Position numbers and translations under genes: made by a program. A stretch of DNA of 45,799 nt from Gammaproteobacteria bacterium. GTDB taxonomy: Bacteria > Pseudomonadota > Gammaproteobacteria > Berkiellales > Berkiellaceae. The stretch spans positions 1 through 45,799 of the forward strand of contig JABDCK010000008.1 of NCBI GenBank assembly GCA_013288185.1, read 5' to 3'. Under the pieces are notes generated by a model. That model ran no database searches and had not been told where the DNA came from. It saw only the letters and a program-made list of their open reading frames with translations. This document shows, piece by piece, positions 23,595 to 31,998 of this stretch; positions within the stretch are counted from its first letter, which is position 1, and every line of letters begins with the position of its first letter.

Positions 23595-25400
23595 TTAATG
23601 TCCAACGGCAGGAGAAGAAGGTTTATCTACTGCTGGAGCTGGTTTTAATCGATCTAATTCTGCACCTTTAATGGATGTCCCATCGCTTAACTTAACTTCA
23701 CTAATTTTATCTAAATCAACCGATAATTTAGCCATAAAATCAATGGCTGACTCCCTATCATTGGCATTCACTTTAAAGGCAACATTTTGCCCCTTATCAA
23801 GACAGACTCTTTCATAAGCCAAAGCAATTTTTGAAACATCCTCTGCAGAACCTTTTGTAATTTTTATTTCATTTGCATGTTTTTCAATATTAATATTCCT
23901 TGCAGAATTTCCCGCAAAAGAAATAGTAATATTTCCATTTGCTGCTGTTACCACTTCTGTAGGATAAGCATTTTGCAGCCGTTGAATAAATAATGGTTCC
24001 ACATCTATTTTTCGAGAACGATCAAATTGTAAAAGCATGCTGGCGTCTAATGTTGCCGCTGTAATTTCCTCAGGTTTACCGGCAGTACCCATTGTCAATG
24101 AAGGTAAGATCGGTTCCGCTTTAATATCTTCCTCTTCTGTTGGATTTAATTCTGCATCAAGATCTTCTGCTTCCTTAGCATCTGCAGAAAGTGCATCCGG
24201 CGCATTCACAGTCTCTACACTAGGAGGAGCTTCTTCTAATTTTTCAACTTTCGCTTTTCCAAATAGCGCAGCAAGCAACATAAACAACATATATATTAGA
24301 TATGCTATCGATTGGCCTGTAGCCTCTTTATCATCTTTACTTAAGTCAACGCTTTCCTTACTTAGTTTATCAATGGTATCTAAATAACGTCCCTTAATTG
24401 CAGCTGGCTTCATCCCTGCAGCAAACTCTTTAGCCCCTTCTTTTACATCACGACCTTTTCGGCTAGTCCAAGCATCATGACTTGCAGCATCATCAAGTAT
24501 TTTCTTCACTTCAGAAAATTGTGTTGCAGGCGCACTGGTAGGATCTAATTTTTTGGCTTCTTTTTCCGCCGCCTTAAAAACGTCCTTTACTTGGCCCTTA
24601 AGTACATCCAATTTCTTGGCTTGTGCATCTATCTTCTTATCAATAACCTTTTCCTTTGCGGCTGCATCATTTCGTTGCTTTGACAATGCGGGTTGACTTA
24701 ATTCACTCGATGGACGCTGACTATATAATGCATCACGTTGCACACGTGCATCTTTCTTTTCCTTGCGCAAACTGTCCATTTTTTGATTTTCTTGCTGTAT
24801 TTGTGGAATAAGATCTCTAGCTTTAGAAATGGCGGCTTGCACGGCTTGTGCATTTGGTTTTGCAGCACGCCTGCGCTGCGCCATTATTCCAGCTTCCTCT
24901 AGCTGTGCTTGTTCTTCTGACGATAGTCTAACGCGTCTAGGACCTGGTATATCTTCTTCATGTTCCCTTAATTCTTCCTCAGCTTCTGCCTCCTCTTCCT
25001 CCAGCTCCCTCATCAGCTGTTCTTCTTCATCCTCTTCTATATCTTCTTCCATTTTTTCAGCAGCAGCTTTGCGCGCTTGCAATGTTTCCAACTCTCTTAC
25101 AAGCGCAGTCTTTTTCTTTATATGCGCTAACATTGCCTGCCATTGAGAATCTTCCGTTTGTTTTATTTTGGTTAATTCTGCAGTAAGGTTATTATAGAAC
25201 CTGACTTTATCCATTAATTTATCTTTCGCGCCTTCAAAATCTTGCGCAGCTTTAGCTTTTAGTACCTTATTTCCTGCATTCAAAGCATCGATATACTTTT
25301 CATAAGCAGCCTGCATTTTACTTTGTAACACCGGCATGTCTTTTCCTGCTTTATTCCAAGCATTTATTTTAGCTATGATCTCATTCAGAGCGGTAGGCAT
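23595..25400 (-). CDS. effector-like protein: long coiled coil, membrane segment, conserved C-terminal domain
   Basis: 601 residues with a perfect AAGGAGG site. Residues 1-360 are mostly coiled coil with a very acidic stretch at 117-149. D-I-P-G-P-R-R at 150-156 is the same seven-residue motif found at the C-terminus of the RhoGEF-like protein (341-347 there). A single hydrophobic segment spans about 363-381 (I-A-Y-L-I-Y-M-L-F-M-L-L-A-A-L-F). After an acidic linker, residues 460-586 form the domain shared with the downstream 554-aa protein: F-I-Q-R-L, I-K-I-T-K-G-S, I-A-L-A-Y-E-R-V-C-L-D-K-G-Q, F-M-A-K, S-I-K-G-A-E-L. Function unknown; a membrane-anchored host-directed scaffold is inferred. 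First gene of the operon. Confidence 0.75.
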   Translation of the reverse strand: MPTALNEIIAKINAWNKAGKDMPVLQSKMQAAYEKYIDALNAGNKVLKAKAAQDFEGAKDKLMDKVRFYNNLTAELTKIKQTEDSQWQAMLAHIKKKTALVRELETLQARKAAAEKMEEDIEEDEEEQLMRELEEEEAEAEEELREHEEDIPGPRRVRLSSEEQAQLEEAGIMAQRRRAAKPNAQAVQAAISKARDLIPQIQQENQKMDSLRKEKKDARVQRDALYSQRPSSELSQPALSKQRNDAAAKEKVIDKKIDAQAKKLDVLKGQVKDVFKAAEKEAKKLDPTSAPATQFSEVKKILDDAASHDAWTSRKGRDVKEGAKEFAAGMKPAAIKGRYLDTIDKLSKESVDLSKDDKEATGQSIAYLIYMLFMLLAALFGKAKVEKLEEAPPSVETVNAPDALSADAKEAEDLDAELNPTEEEDIKAEPILPSLTMGTAGKPEEITAATLDASMLLQFDRSRKIDVEPLFIQRLQNAYPTEVVTAANGNITISFAGNSARNINIEKHANEIKITKGSAEDVSKIALAYERVCLDKGQNVAFKVNANDRESAIDFMAKLSVDLDKISEVKLSDGTSIKGAELDRLKPAPAVDKPSSPAVGH

Positions 25401-25542
25401 TTTTGGCCTCCTTTACAGTTCCTTATATTGAAAGACAGCAAAAAAAGCAAAAAGTTCCCGCTATTTTTATTCGTGTAAGCACACTCCTCCATCTAGTCGC
25501 AGGCAGCTAAGCTTTGCTGGCATCTTAGACAGCATGGGAGTG

Positions 25543-25745
25543 TCAATTATTCCAGGGGCAATCGCACAAACGCAGAATCCGGATTTAATGCCGGCAAAGA
25601 AACGCTGACGGTTAACCAAGGAGTTTTGTTCTTTTCTTCTGTAGAAAGTTTTGCTATGATTCGTGGAGGTCACATTGATTTAACCGTTTTGGGTGCTTTT
25701 GAGTTGACGCTAGGATTGCAGAGATCAAAGCAAAAACAGACATGA
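25543..25745 (+). pseudogene. relic of 3-oxoacid CoA-transferase subunit B
   Basis: From 25587 the plus-strand frame reads N-A-G-K-E-T-L-T-V ... [25 protein letters not shown], the most conserved part of the SCOT/AtoA-type beta subunit (known pattern [17 protein letters not shown]). A different frame just before (25543-25587) reads [13 protein letters not shown], so a small deletion broke the gene. The frame runs off into unrelated codons and ends at 25743-25745, overlapping the phhA start. The other three quarters of the gene are missing. A 68-codon frame on the opposite strand here is a shadow. Confidence 0.75.
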
Positions 25746-26551
25746 AAAAGAGTAAATATACCTCCAAAAAACCTGATACTAATGGCTGGGTACATTATAC
25801 GGCAGAAGAAAATGCGGTATGGCATGATTTATTTCAACGGCAAATGAAACTGTTACCTGGGCGCGCTTGCAAAGAATACCTAGCTGGCATTGAAGCACTT
25901 GAAATATCCAGCAAAGCAATTCCTCAAATTCCAGAGGTGAATCGTATTTTACGCTCCCTGACTGGTTGGGAAATTGCCCCTGTTCCAGCACTGATTAATT
26001 TTCAGTCTTTTTTTGAATTAATGGCTAATAAGAAATTCCCTGCAGCCACTTTTATACGCACCCGTGCAGAGCTGGATTATTTACAAGAACCCGATATCTT
26101 TCATGAAATTTTTGGCCACTGCCCTTTGATTACTTTGCCGGTTTATGCGGATTTTATGCATGCCTATGGAAAGTTAGGCCTTAAAGCCAGTCCAGAAGAT
26201 AGAGCCATGCTCGCGCGTTTATATTGGTTTACCGTTGAATTTGGTCTTATTGAAACCCTGAATGGTCTTAAAATATATGGTGGCGGAATATTATCTTCTT
26301 ATGGGGAATCACAATATTGCTTAGACAATGATAAACCGCTCTATAAACCTTTGGATGCAATTGAAGCTTTCCGTACCCCATATCGGATTGATATTTTTCA
26401 ACCATTGTATTTTGTCATTAAAGATTTTTCTGAGCTCTTCAGTCTTATAAAAGTGGATCTCATAAGTAAAGTAAAAGAAGCCCGACAACTGGGCATGCAT
26501 GCGCCGTTATTCCCACCCAAACCTAAAGCCCAAGAGGAACGCTATTTATAA
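25742..26551 (+). CDS. phhA: phenylalanine 4-monooxygenase
   Basis: 269 residues, the length of the bacterial monomeric enzyme. Active site: [12 protein letters not shown] (two iron-ligand histidines), the downstream glutamate in F-G-L-I-E-T, and [12 protein letters not shown]. It hydroxylates phenylalanine to tyrosine with Fe(II), tetrahydropterin and O2 in the cytosol. The neighbouring phhB on the opposite strand regenerates the cofactor and a tyrosine-type permease follows, so the block supplies or degrades aromatic amino acids. No strong ribosome binding site is seen; the start overlaps the CoA-transferase relic stop. Confidence 0.95.
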   Translation: MKKSKYTSKKPDTNGWVHYTAEENAVWHDLFQRQMKLLPGRACKEYLAGIEALEISSKAIPQIPEVNRILRSLTGWEIAPVPALINFQSFFELMANKKFPAATFIRTRAELDYLQEPDIFHEIFGHCPLITLPVYADFMHAYGKLGLKASPEDRAMLARLYWFTVEFGLIETLNGLKIYGGGILSSYGESQYCLDNDKPLYKPLDAIEAFRTPYRIDIFQPLYFVIKDFSELFSLIKVDLISKVKEARQLGMHAPLFPPKPKAQEERYL

Positions 26552-26874
26552 AGCGCGTCTGCTTTGGCTGCACAAATAAAATCATTTTCGGATAAGCCAC
26601 CAATCGCATGCGTGCTATAGCGCACTACACAGCGGTTATAAGACACTGTTAAATCTGGATGATGATTTTCTTTGTGTGAAATATAGGCAAGTGCATTCAC
26701 AAACGCCATGACATGATAGTAGTTTTTAAATGCATACGTACATTGGATTTCTGTTGCGTCTTGATTAAGTTCCCAGTTCTCCAATTTTTTGAGTAAAAAA
26801 TCCGCTTCCTTCGCAGATAATTTTCCAACCCCACCTTCGCACGCTTTACAATGCTTGTCAGATAATTCTTTCAT
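26542..26874 (-). CDS. phhB: 4a-hydroxytetrahydrobiopterin dehydratase
   Basis: 110 residues with the pterin-4a-carbinolamine dehydratase motif: E-N-H-H-P-D-L-T-V-S-Y-N-R-C-V-V-R-Y-S-T-H-A-I-G-G-L-S-E-N-D (family H-H-P...Y-x-x-V...L-x-T-H-x-x-G-G-L-x-x-x-D). It dehydrates the 4a-hydroxypterin left by PhhA so that the cofactor can be recycled. The N-terminal C-K-A-C-E-G-G-V-G is as in other bacterial PhhB. Its end overlaps the phhA end by 10 bases on the other strand. Confidence 0.95.
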   Translation of the reverse strand: MKELSDKHCKACEGGVGKLSAKEADFLLKKLENWELNQDATEIQCTYAFKNYYHVMAFVNALAYISHKENHHPDLTVSYNRCVVRYSTHAIGGLSENDFICAAKADALYK

Positions 26875-26896
26875 CTTTTATTTTCCTTTCAACCCA

Positions 26897-28147
26897 TCAA
26901 TAAAATAAATGCATTTGTGTTAATGGCGTTGGTAATAATCCAAGGCGATTAAATACCTCTAAGACAATCACCGCCAAACCAAATAACAAGATAATCAGCA
27001 CTAAAGGCTTACCCCCCCAAACGCGATAACCAGTTGCCTGTAATCGATAGCGCCCAGACCAAGCCATCAGTGCGGGCAAAATAATGAGCAAAATGGCAGC
27101 AAAAATTCCCGCATAATGCAAGGCTATAATAAAACGTGGATAAAAAATGGCAAACAATATCGGTGGCAAAAATGTCAAAAATGCTAGCCAAAGTCTCCCT
27201 ACTGCAGTTTTTTTAATATGTAAGCCGTCTGCAAAAAAATCAAATAAGCCTATAGCAACCCCAATAAATGAAGTCAAAATGGCACATAAACCAAAGCTTC
27301 TCGCAAAAAAGGTAATTTTCGGATTGTGGAGCATCTCACTGAGCAATTGCGTAAGTTCAATAACCGCTTGCTTACCCGTCGTGTGTTCTGCATGTAAAAT
27401 GGCAACCAAGCCTCGCTCACCGCTTACCGGCACCGTCCCTAAAACCAATAGCTCCCATAATATATATACCATCAGCGGTATAATGCTGCCAAATAAAATG
27501 GCTAAGCGCAGTGACTTAACATCATGATGCAAATAATTTTTCAAAGTCGGAATTAAGAGATGAAAACCAAAAGAAGTGACCAATAAGGGTCCCGTTGTCC
27601 AAAGGTACTTTGGCATACTCCCACTTAATAAATGCGATGATACTTTAGGAACCACATTCATCACCAATGCTAAATAAGACCCTATCAACACTAGCATTAA
27701 CCAGCGGTTCACCCAATCAACACTACGCGCGCCTAAGTAAACAATGCTTGCAAAAATAGAAACTAATATCCAAATTCCCCAATCTTCAGAGATCCCAAAG
27801 TAGCTTAACCCTTTAGCAATGATACCTGCAGCACCCGATGTGTAGGCTGTCATGAGTGCGTAGAAAAAAAGCACATAAGTAAACCAGGCCAGTATTTTGC
27901 CAGGCGTACCTAATGTTGATTTAGCCATTGTAATTAAATTCGTTTCCTCAGGATACCACAAGGAAACTTCTAACATGAGAAATGCACTGAGGATCATCAT
28001 CAACCAGCAAAAAACAAAAACCGCTATTGATGGATAAAATCCTGCTGCGGCAGTAGAAACCGGCAGTGCCAACATTCCCGCACCAATGCAAGTGCCCGCA
28101 ACTAGAAGGGCAGCACCAAATATTTTATTAATAGAGTTAGTTGACAT
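26897..28147 (-). CDS. aromatic amino acid permease (TyrP/Mtr, HAAAP family)
   Basis: 416 residues from the chosen start with eleven or so hydrophobic segments. The start I-F-G-A-A-L-L-V-A-G-T-C-I-G-A-G-M-L-A-L-P is the family signature, and S-F-G-F-H-L-L-I-P-T-L and P-V-S-G-E-R-G-L are also typical. These inner-membrane permeases import tyrosine or tryptophan with protons. It reads in the same direction as phhB, 22 bases upstream of it, so import of aromatic amino acids and PhhAB activity are probably linked. M1 at 28159 is possible but adds residues not found in the family. Confidence 0.88.
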   Translation of the reverse strand: MSTNSINKIFGAALLVAGTCIGAGMLALPVSTAAAGFYPSIAVFVFCWLMMILSAFLMLEVSLWYPEETNLITMAKSTLGTPGKILAWFTYVLFFYALMTAYTSGAAGIIAKGLSYFGISEDWGIWILVSIFASIVYLGARSVDWVNRWLMLVLIGSYLALVMNVVPKVSSHLLSGSMPKYLWTTGPLLVTSFGFHLLIPTLKNYLHHDVKSLRLAILFGSIIPLMVYILWELLVLGTVPVSGERGLVAILHAEHTTGKQAVIELTQLLSEMLHNPKITFFARSFGLCAILTSFIGVAIGLFDFFADGLHIKKTAVGRLWLAFLTFLPPILFAIFYPRFIIALHYAGIFAAILLIILPALMAWSGRYRLQATGYRVWGGKPLVLIILLFGLAVIVLEVFNRLGLLPTPLTQMHLFY

Positions 28148-28215
28148 ATGAATCGCCAAATGATAGATTTATTGGGTTTAAAGTGTACACTGAAATTCAT
28201 AATGAGAACAAACAC

Positions 28216-29058
28216 ATGTCTATTTTACACATTGAGCCCAATCCTTCAGAGGCCGTCAGCGCGCTAGAACAAGGTAAAATATTGCTATTTCCAGAGCTGG
28301 ATTTCAAATTGCGAGCACATGAAATCAAATTCCTGTCTCCCAGCATCGCTTGTCCACAATCTAAAAATGTCAGTTTTAATTGCCATACCGGTTTAGTCAA
28401 TGGTCTTAGATTAGCAGAAGATAAAGATCAGCTTAAAGCAATGATGCAACGCTTTCAGCAAAAGGCGCAACAATTGGTAGAAACCGTTTTATCACCTTAT
28501 ACCTCAGCCATTCAAATTGGCCGCACCAGCTTTAGACCCGTTGAAATTTCAGGACGCATGAGCTCCTATCGCAAAGATGATACCCGCTTACACGTAGATG
28601 CTTTTCCCTCATCTCCCAATCAAGGCAAAAGAATTTTACGCGTTTTTACCAATATTAATCCGCATGGTCAAGATAGAATTTGGCGAGTGGGTGAACCTTT
28701 TGTGCAAGTCGCACAACAATTTTTACCCACCGTGCGCAAATCATGGCCCGGCAGAAGCACTTTATACAAATTATTAAAAATAACCAAAAGTTATTGTACA
28801 GAATATGATTATACGATGTTGCAAATTCATAATAATATGAAAGCCAATGGTCAATATCAAAAAAATGCACAGCAACAAGAAGTGCGTTTCCCTCCGGGGT
28901 GTACTTGGATTGTGCAAACGGACCATGTCTCCCATGCTGCCACGCAAGGGCAATATGTTTTAGAACAGACTTTTTATTTGCCCATTAATGCCATGCAAAA
29001 TCCTGCGCTTTCTCCTTTACGCACACTAGAGAAACTAGCGGGTCGGGCTTTGATTTAA
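28216..29058 (+). CDS. Kdo hydroxylase family protein (KdoO-like)
   Basis: 280 residues. The pattern fits the Fe(II)/2-oxoglutarate-dependent Kdo 3-hydroxylase family known from Burkholderia, Yersinia and Legionella: L-F-P-E-L near the start, N-G-L-R-L-A-E-D, G-R-T-S-F-R-P-V-E-I-S-G-R, the metal motif L-H-V-D-A-F-P-S-S-P (H-x-D), and a distal histidine in D-H-V-S-H-A-A. It would convert a lipopolysaccharide core Kdo to Ko, making the core more acid stable. ATG 28216 is chosen since the longer frame runs into the permease start. The tail end overlaps the next convergent gene by 24 bases. Confidence 0.85.
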   Translation: MSILHIEPNPSEAVSALEQGKILLFPELDFKLRAHEIKFLSPSIACPQSKNVSFNCHTGLVNGLRLAEDKDQLKAMMQRFQQKAQQLVETVLSPYTSAIQIGRTSFRPVEISGRMSSYRKDDTRLHVDAFPSSPNQGKRILRVFTNINPHGQDRIWRVGEPFVQVAQQFLPTVRKSWPGRSTLYKLLKITKSYCTEYDYTMLQIHNNMKANGQYQKNAQQQEVRFPPGCTWIVQTDHVSHAATQGQYVLEQTFYLPINAMQNPALSPLRTLEKLAGRALI

Positions 29059-30080
29059 AAATACTAATTTTCTATCTAGCTCTCTAGAAAAATCTTTCAT
29101 TTTTTTTATTTCTAATTCTGTTTTGCGCTTTTTATATTGCTGGATAAATTCTGGGTAACGAAAGCATAACAGTCCAGGATTCTCTTTTGCCTCTATGATA
29201 ATTAAACCTTTTTCGCCCCGTTGCTCAGCAGTAAATTTGATATCCACTTTATGAAAAGCACGAATCAATGCTTGCAATTCAAGCTGGCTATATACATTTA
29301 CCTCTAATTCCAAATCATCTCCTACCTTTGACTCTAGGATAACGGGAAGCTCCTTATTATGCGTCTTAAATTCCTTTGCGAGCGGTTCTAATAAACAAAT
29401 TTCATTTAACCGTTCCATCATTTCATCCAGAGCAACTTCGCCATATGTCTTCTTTGCTAATTCAGGATTTTCACTCGCATTACAAAAAAAATTAGCAGAT
29501 GGATCGCAAATCCATGCATTTCCCGTAAACCCATCTCGATATACTGCCCAACAATGCGCAGACATAAATCTATCTTCATGAAATAAATTCGAGCGATATT
29601 GACCAGCAAAACCTTGCGGCAAATAACCTTCTTCTCTAGCAAGATCTGCTAAAATAGCTGCCGCAATTAATCCTAAATGACGACAAACCAGCATTCCGGT
29701 CTTCATCAATTCGTCCATAGTGAAATTAATACTTTCATTATCCTCTAAAAGAGTGTCAAATTCTCTTTTTATATCCATCTTACTTCTTAACGTAAGCAAA
29801 TTCACAACAGTACATACAATTTCTAGAGTTTGTGCAACCGGTTTTCCAAAACATAGTTTTCTAATGGAAATTTTTAACTTTTGCATTTGCGCTGAATGTG
29901 TATCAAAAAATATTTTTTCTCGGTGACTATTTATCCCCGCTAATGAAACCCAATAATGATTTTCATTCTGCGTTAAATTAATCCCGGAATGAATAACCTT
30001 CCATTTTTTATCATAAAAAAAAAGGGATCCATGGAAGGATGATCTGTGGGGGTACGTTTACATAGACTCATTCTACGCAT
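29035..30080 (-). pseudogene. frameshifted transglutaminase-like (Cys-His-Asp) protein gene
   Basis: The open 283-codon frame (29035-29886) has no ribosome binding site, but the same frame extends upstream without stops (...F-F-D-T-H-S-A-Q, H-Y-W-V-S-L-A-G-I-N) to a run of nine A (30015-30023 plus; nine T in the gene). Before it, the frame ATG 30080 ... H-P-S-M-D-P-F-F-F starts 2 bases after the radA stop with AAGGA 10 nt upstream. One extra T would join both into about 348 residues. The long part has G-M-L-V-C-R-H-L-G-L (Cys), M-S-A-H-C-W-A-V-Y (His) and W-I-C-D-P-S (Asp), the order of transglutaminase-fold enzymes. It may be a pseudogene, a slippage-expressed gene or a read error. Function inferred only. 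Confidence 0.7.
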
Positions 30081-30082
30081 AT

Positions 30083-31438
30083 TTAGTAGATCCTTGAAAA
30101 TGCTTCGCTCACAGAATTGACGGCGTAAACTTCTACCCCCTCTATTTTGCTGCGTGGCGCATTGGCATGCGGTACAATCAAACGTTTAAATCCATGTTTT
30201 ACGGCTTCCAAAATCCGCTCTTGGCCACCTGGTACAGGACGCAATTCACCTCCTAAGCCAATTTCACCAAAAAACGCAATAGCATTATCAATCGCAACGT
30301 TTCTAAAGCTAGACAACACGGCCGCTAAAATGGCTAAATCTGCACCGGTTTCTACAATTTTAACGCCCCCCACCACATTTAGAAATACATCCATCTGATG
30401 CATAGCAAGACCACCATGACGGTTCAACACCGCTAATAGTAACGCTAAACGATTGTGATCATAGCCCACCGTGACTCGGCGCGGAATGCCATGGCTTTCA
30501 TCCACTAAGGCTTGAATTTCAATTAAGAGTGGCCGGCTGCCTTCCCAACTTACCATTACCACCGTACCCGGTGCCGGATGATGGCTGCGTGATAAAAAAA
30601 TTGCGGAAGGATTGCTAACGCCGCGCAAACCTTTATCGGTCATCGCAAAAATACCCAACTCATTGACTGCGCCAAAACGATTTTTAATAGCACGAACAAC
30701 CCGAAAACGGCTATCTTTCTCACCTTCAAAGTACAACACCGTATCCACCATATGTTCTAAAACACGTGGGCCGGCAATAGCACCATCTTTGTTCACATGT
30801 CCAACCAAATATAAAGAAATCCCAGATTGCTTTGCTAAGCGTACCAACAATGCCGCCCCTTCGCGCACTTGACTCACAGAGCCTGGCGCTGACTGCAGCG
30901 TTTGCGTAAAAATGGTTTGCACAGAGTCAATTACCATTACCCGGGGTTTTTGCACCAGCGCCAGGGCAATAATGCTTTCTACTTGTGTTTCGGCCAATAA
31001 TTTAAGGGGCATCTTTCCTACCCCTAAGCGTTGCGCCCGTAAAGAAACTTGCTGTAAAGATTCCTCTCCGGTGACATAGAGGGCTAAAGTAGGATCTGGT
31101 AAATTTGACAGTGCTTGTAAAAGCAGGGTAGATTTTCCAATACCAGGATCGCCCCCTATTAAAACCACTGAACCTTCAACAAGTCCTCCACCTAACACTC
31201 TGTCTAATTCATCAATTCCGGTTGAGAGCCGCGTTGACGCTTTTGCGGTAATTTGGGGTAAGGACTGCACCGTAGTTTCTTGCGTCCCGGCATAACCCTG
31301 CCAACGGCCTTTAGGGGCTTGGGTTAAGGCAACCTCCGTTAAACTATTCCAGCTTCCACAATCGATACACTGCCCCGTCCATTTGGGGCTTAAACTTCCG
31401 CAATCATTGCACGTATATTGGGTCTTCGCTTTAGCCAT
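30083..31438 (-). CDS. radA: DNA repair protein RadA
   Basis: 451 residues. Zinc finger C-N-D-C-G ... C-I-D-C-G at the N-terminus, Walker A G-D-P-G-I-G-K-S-T near 95, the RadA-specific I-K-N-R-F-G near 250, and a C-terminal Lon-protease-like domain with the V-A-I-D-N-A-I-A-F-F-G-E-I-G-L-G-G-E region. RadA is a hexameric branch-migration helicase working with RecA in recombination. The last codons are followed after 2 bases by the frameshifted transglutaminase-like gene. It is divergent from the 31488 gene. Confidence 0.97.
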   Translation of the reverse strand: MAKAKTQYTCNDCGSLSPKWTGQCIDCGSWNSLTEVALTQAPKGRWQGYAGTQETTVQSLPQITAKASTRLSTGIDELDRVLGGGLVEGSVVLIGGDPGIGKSTLLLQALSNLPDPTLALYVTGEESLQQVSLRAQRLGVGKMPLKLLAETQVESIIALALVQKPRVMVIDSVQTIFTQTLQSAPGSVSQVREGAALLVRLAKQSGISLYLVGHVNKDGAIAGPRVLEHMVDTVLYFEGEKDSRFRVVRAIKNRFGAVNELGIFAMTDKGLRGVSNPSAIFLSRSHHPAPGTVVMVSWEGSRPLLIEIQALVDESHGIPRRVTVGYDHNRLALLLAVLNRHGGLAMHQMDVFLNVVGGVKIVETGADLAILAAVLSSFRNVAIDNAIAFFGEIGLGGELRPVPGGQERILEAVKHGFKRLIVPHANAPRSKIEGVEVYAVNSVSEAFSRIY

Positions 31439-31487
31439 ATTGGTCAGCCCTCTAAAGAATGTTTTATGTTGTGCCGATATCCAGAAG

Positions 31488-31931
31488 ATGAGCGCATATA
31501 CTGCAACTGAAATGCTAATTAATGCAACTCGAGTAACGCAAAATCAAGAAGCGGATGTCTTCGAGTTTGTATTAAATGACAGTCTCCACGTGATTGAATG
31601 CGTGCAGGTAGATGCATTGCACCATGGAATTTCACCCGTGTCTCATTTTCTGGACACGCTACAGGGAACGCTGTTTGAATTAAATCATGTACGCGTCAAC
31701 CCTCGCTTAGATAATACCTATGTGATTGATTGTTTAACCGAGGCTTTAGTCGCGATTGGCGTCACTGTGCATAATACTCCCAGCGCAGATTCTATGGCAG
31801 TCTGTTACCGTCCTTTAGGGGAAATTACCGAGAATGTACGTTTTTACTTTGATGGTGTGGGGCGTTGTGTATTTCTGTGTCCCAATGCAAAATTGAAAGC
31901 GGTTCCCGCTCCACGTCAAAAATTCGGCTAA
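31488..31931 (+). CDS. hypothetical protein (147 aa)
   Basis: Start at ATG 31488 (the longer frame overlaps the radA start). The product contains F-E-F-V-L-N-D-S-L-H-V-I-E-C-V-Q-V-D, a central D-N-T-Y-V-I-D-C-L and F-Y-F-D-G-V-G-R-C-V-F-L-C-P. Alternating hydrophobic residues suggest a small alpha/beta fold, and six cysteines are present. No family recognised and no export signal in the shorter version. A short 49-bp gap separates it from radA, so they share a divergent promoter zone. Confidence 0.6.
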   Translation: MSAYTATEMLINATRVTQNQEADVFEFVLNDSLHVIECVQVDALHHGISPVSHFLDTLQGTLFELNHVRVNPRLDNTYVIDCLTEALVAIGVTVHNTPSADSMAVCYRPLGEITENVRFYFDGVGRCVFLCPNAKLKAVPAPRQKFG

Positions 31932-31998
31932 ACACATTGAAAATTTGAGTGAAAAAGTTTAGGATAGTCATCCTTTTATCAGTAATAAAGGTGACAAA

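Noticed and set aside
25467-25673. 68-aa frame on the minus strand before phhA
   Set aside because: The plus strand encodes a recognisable CoA-transferase relic here, so this is a shadow.
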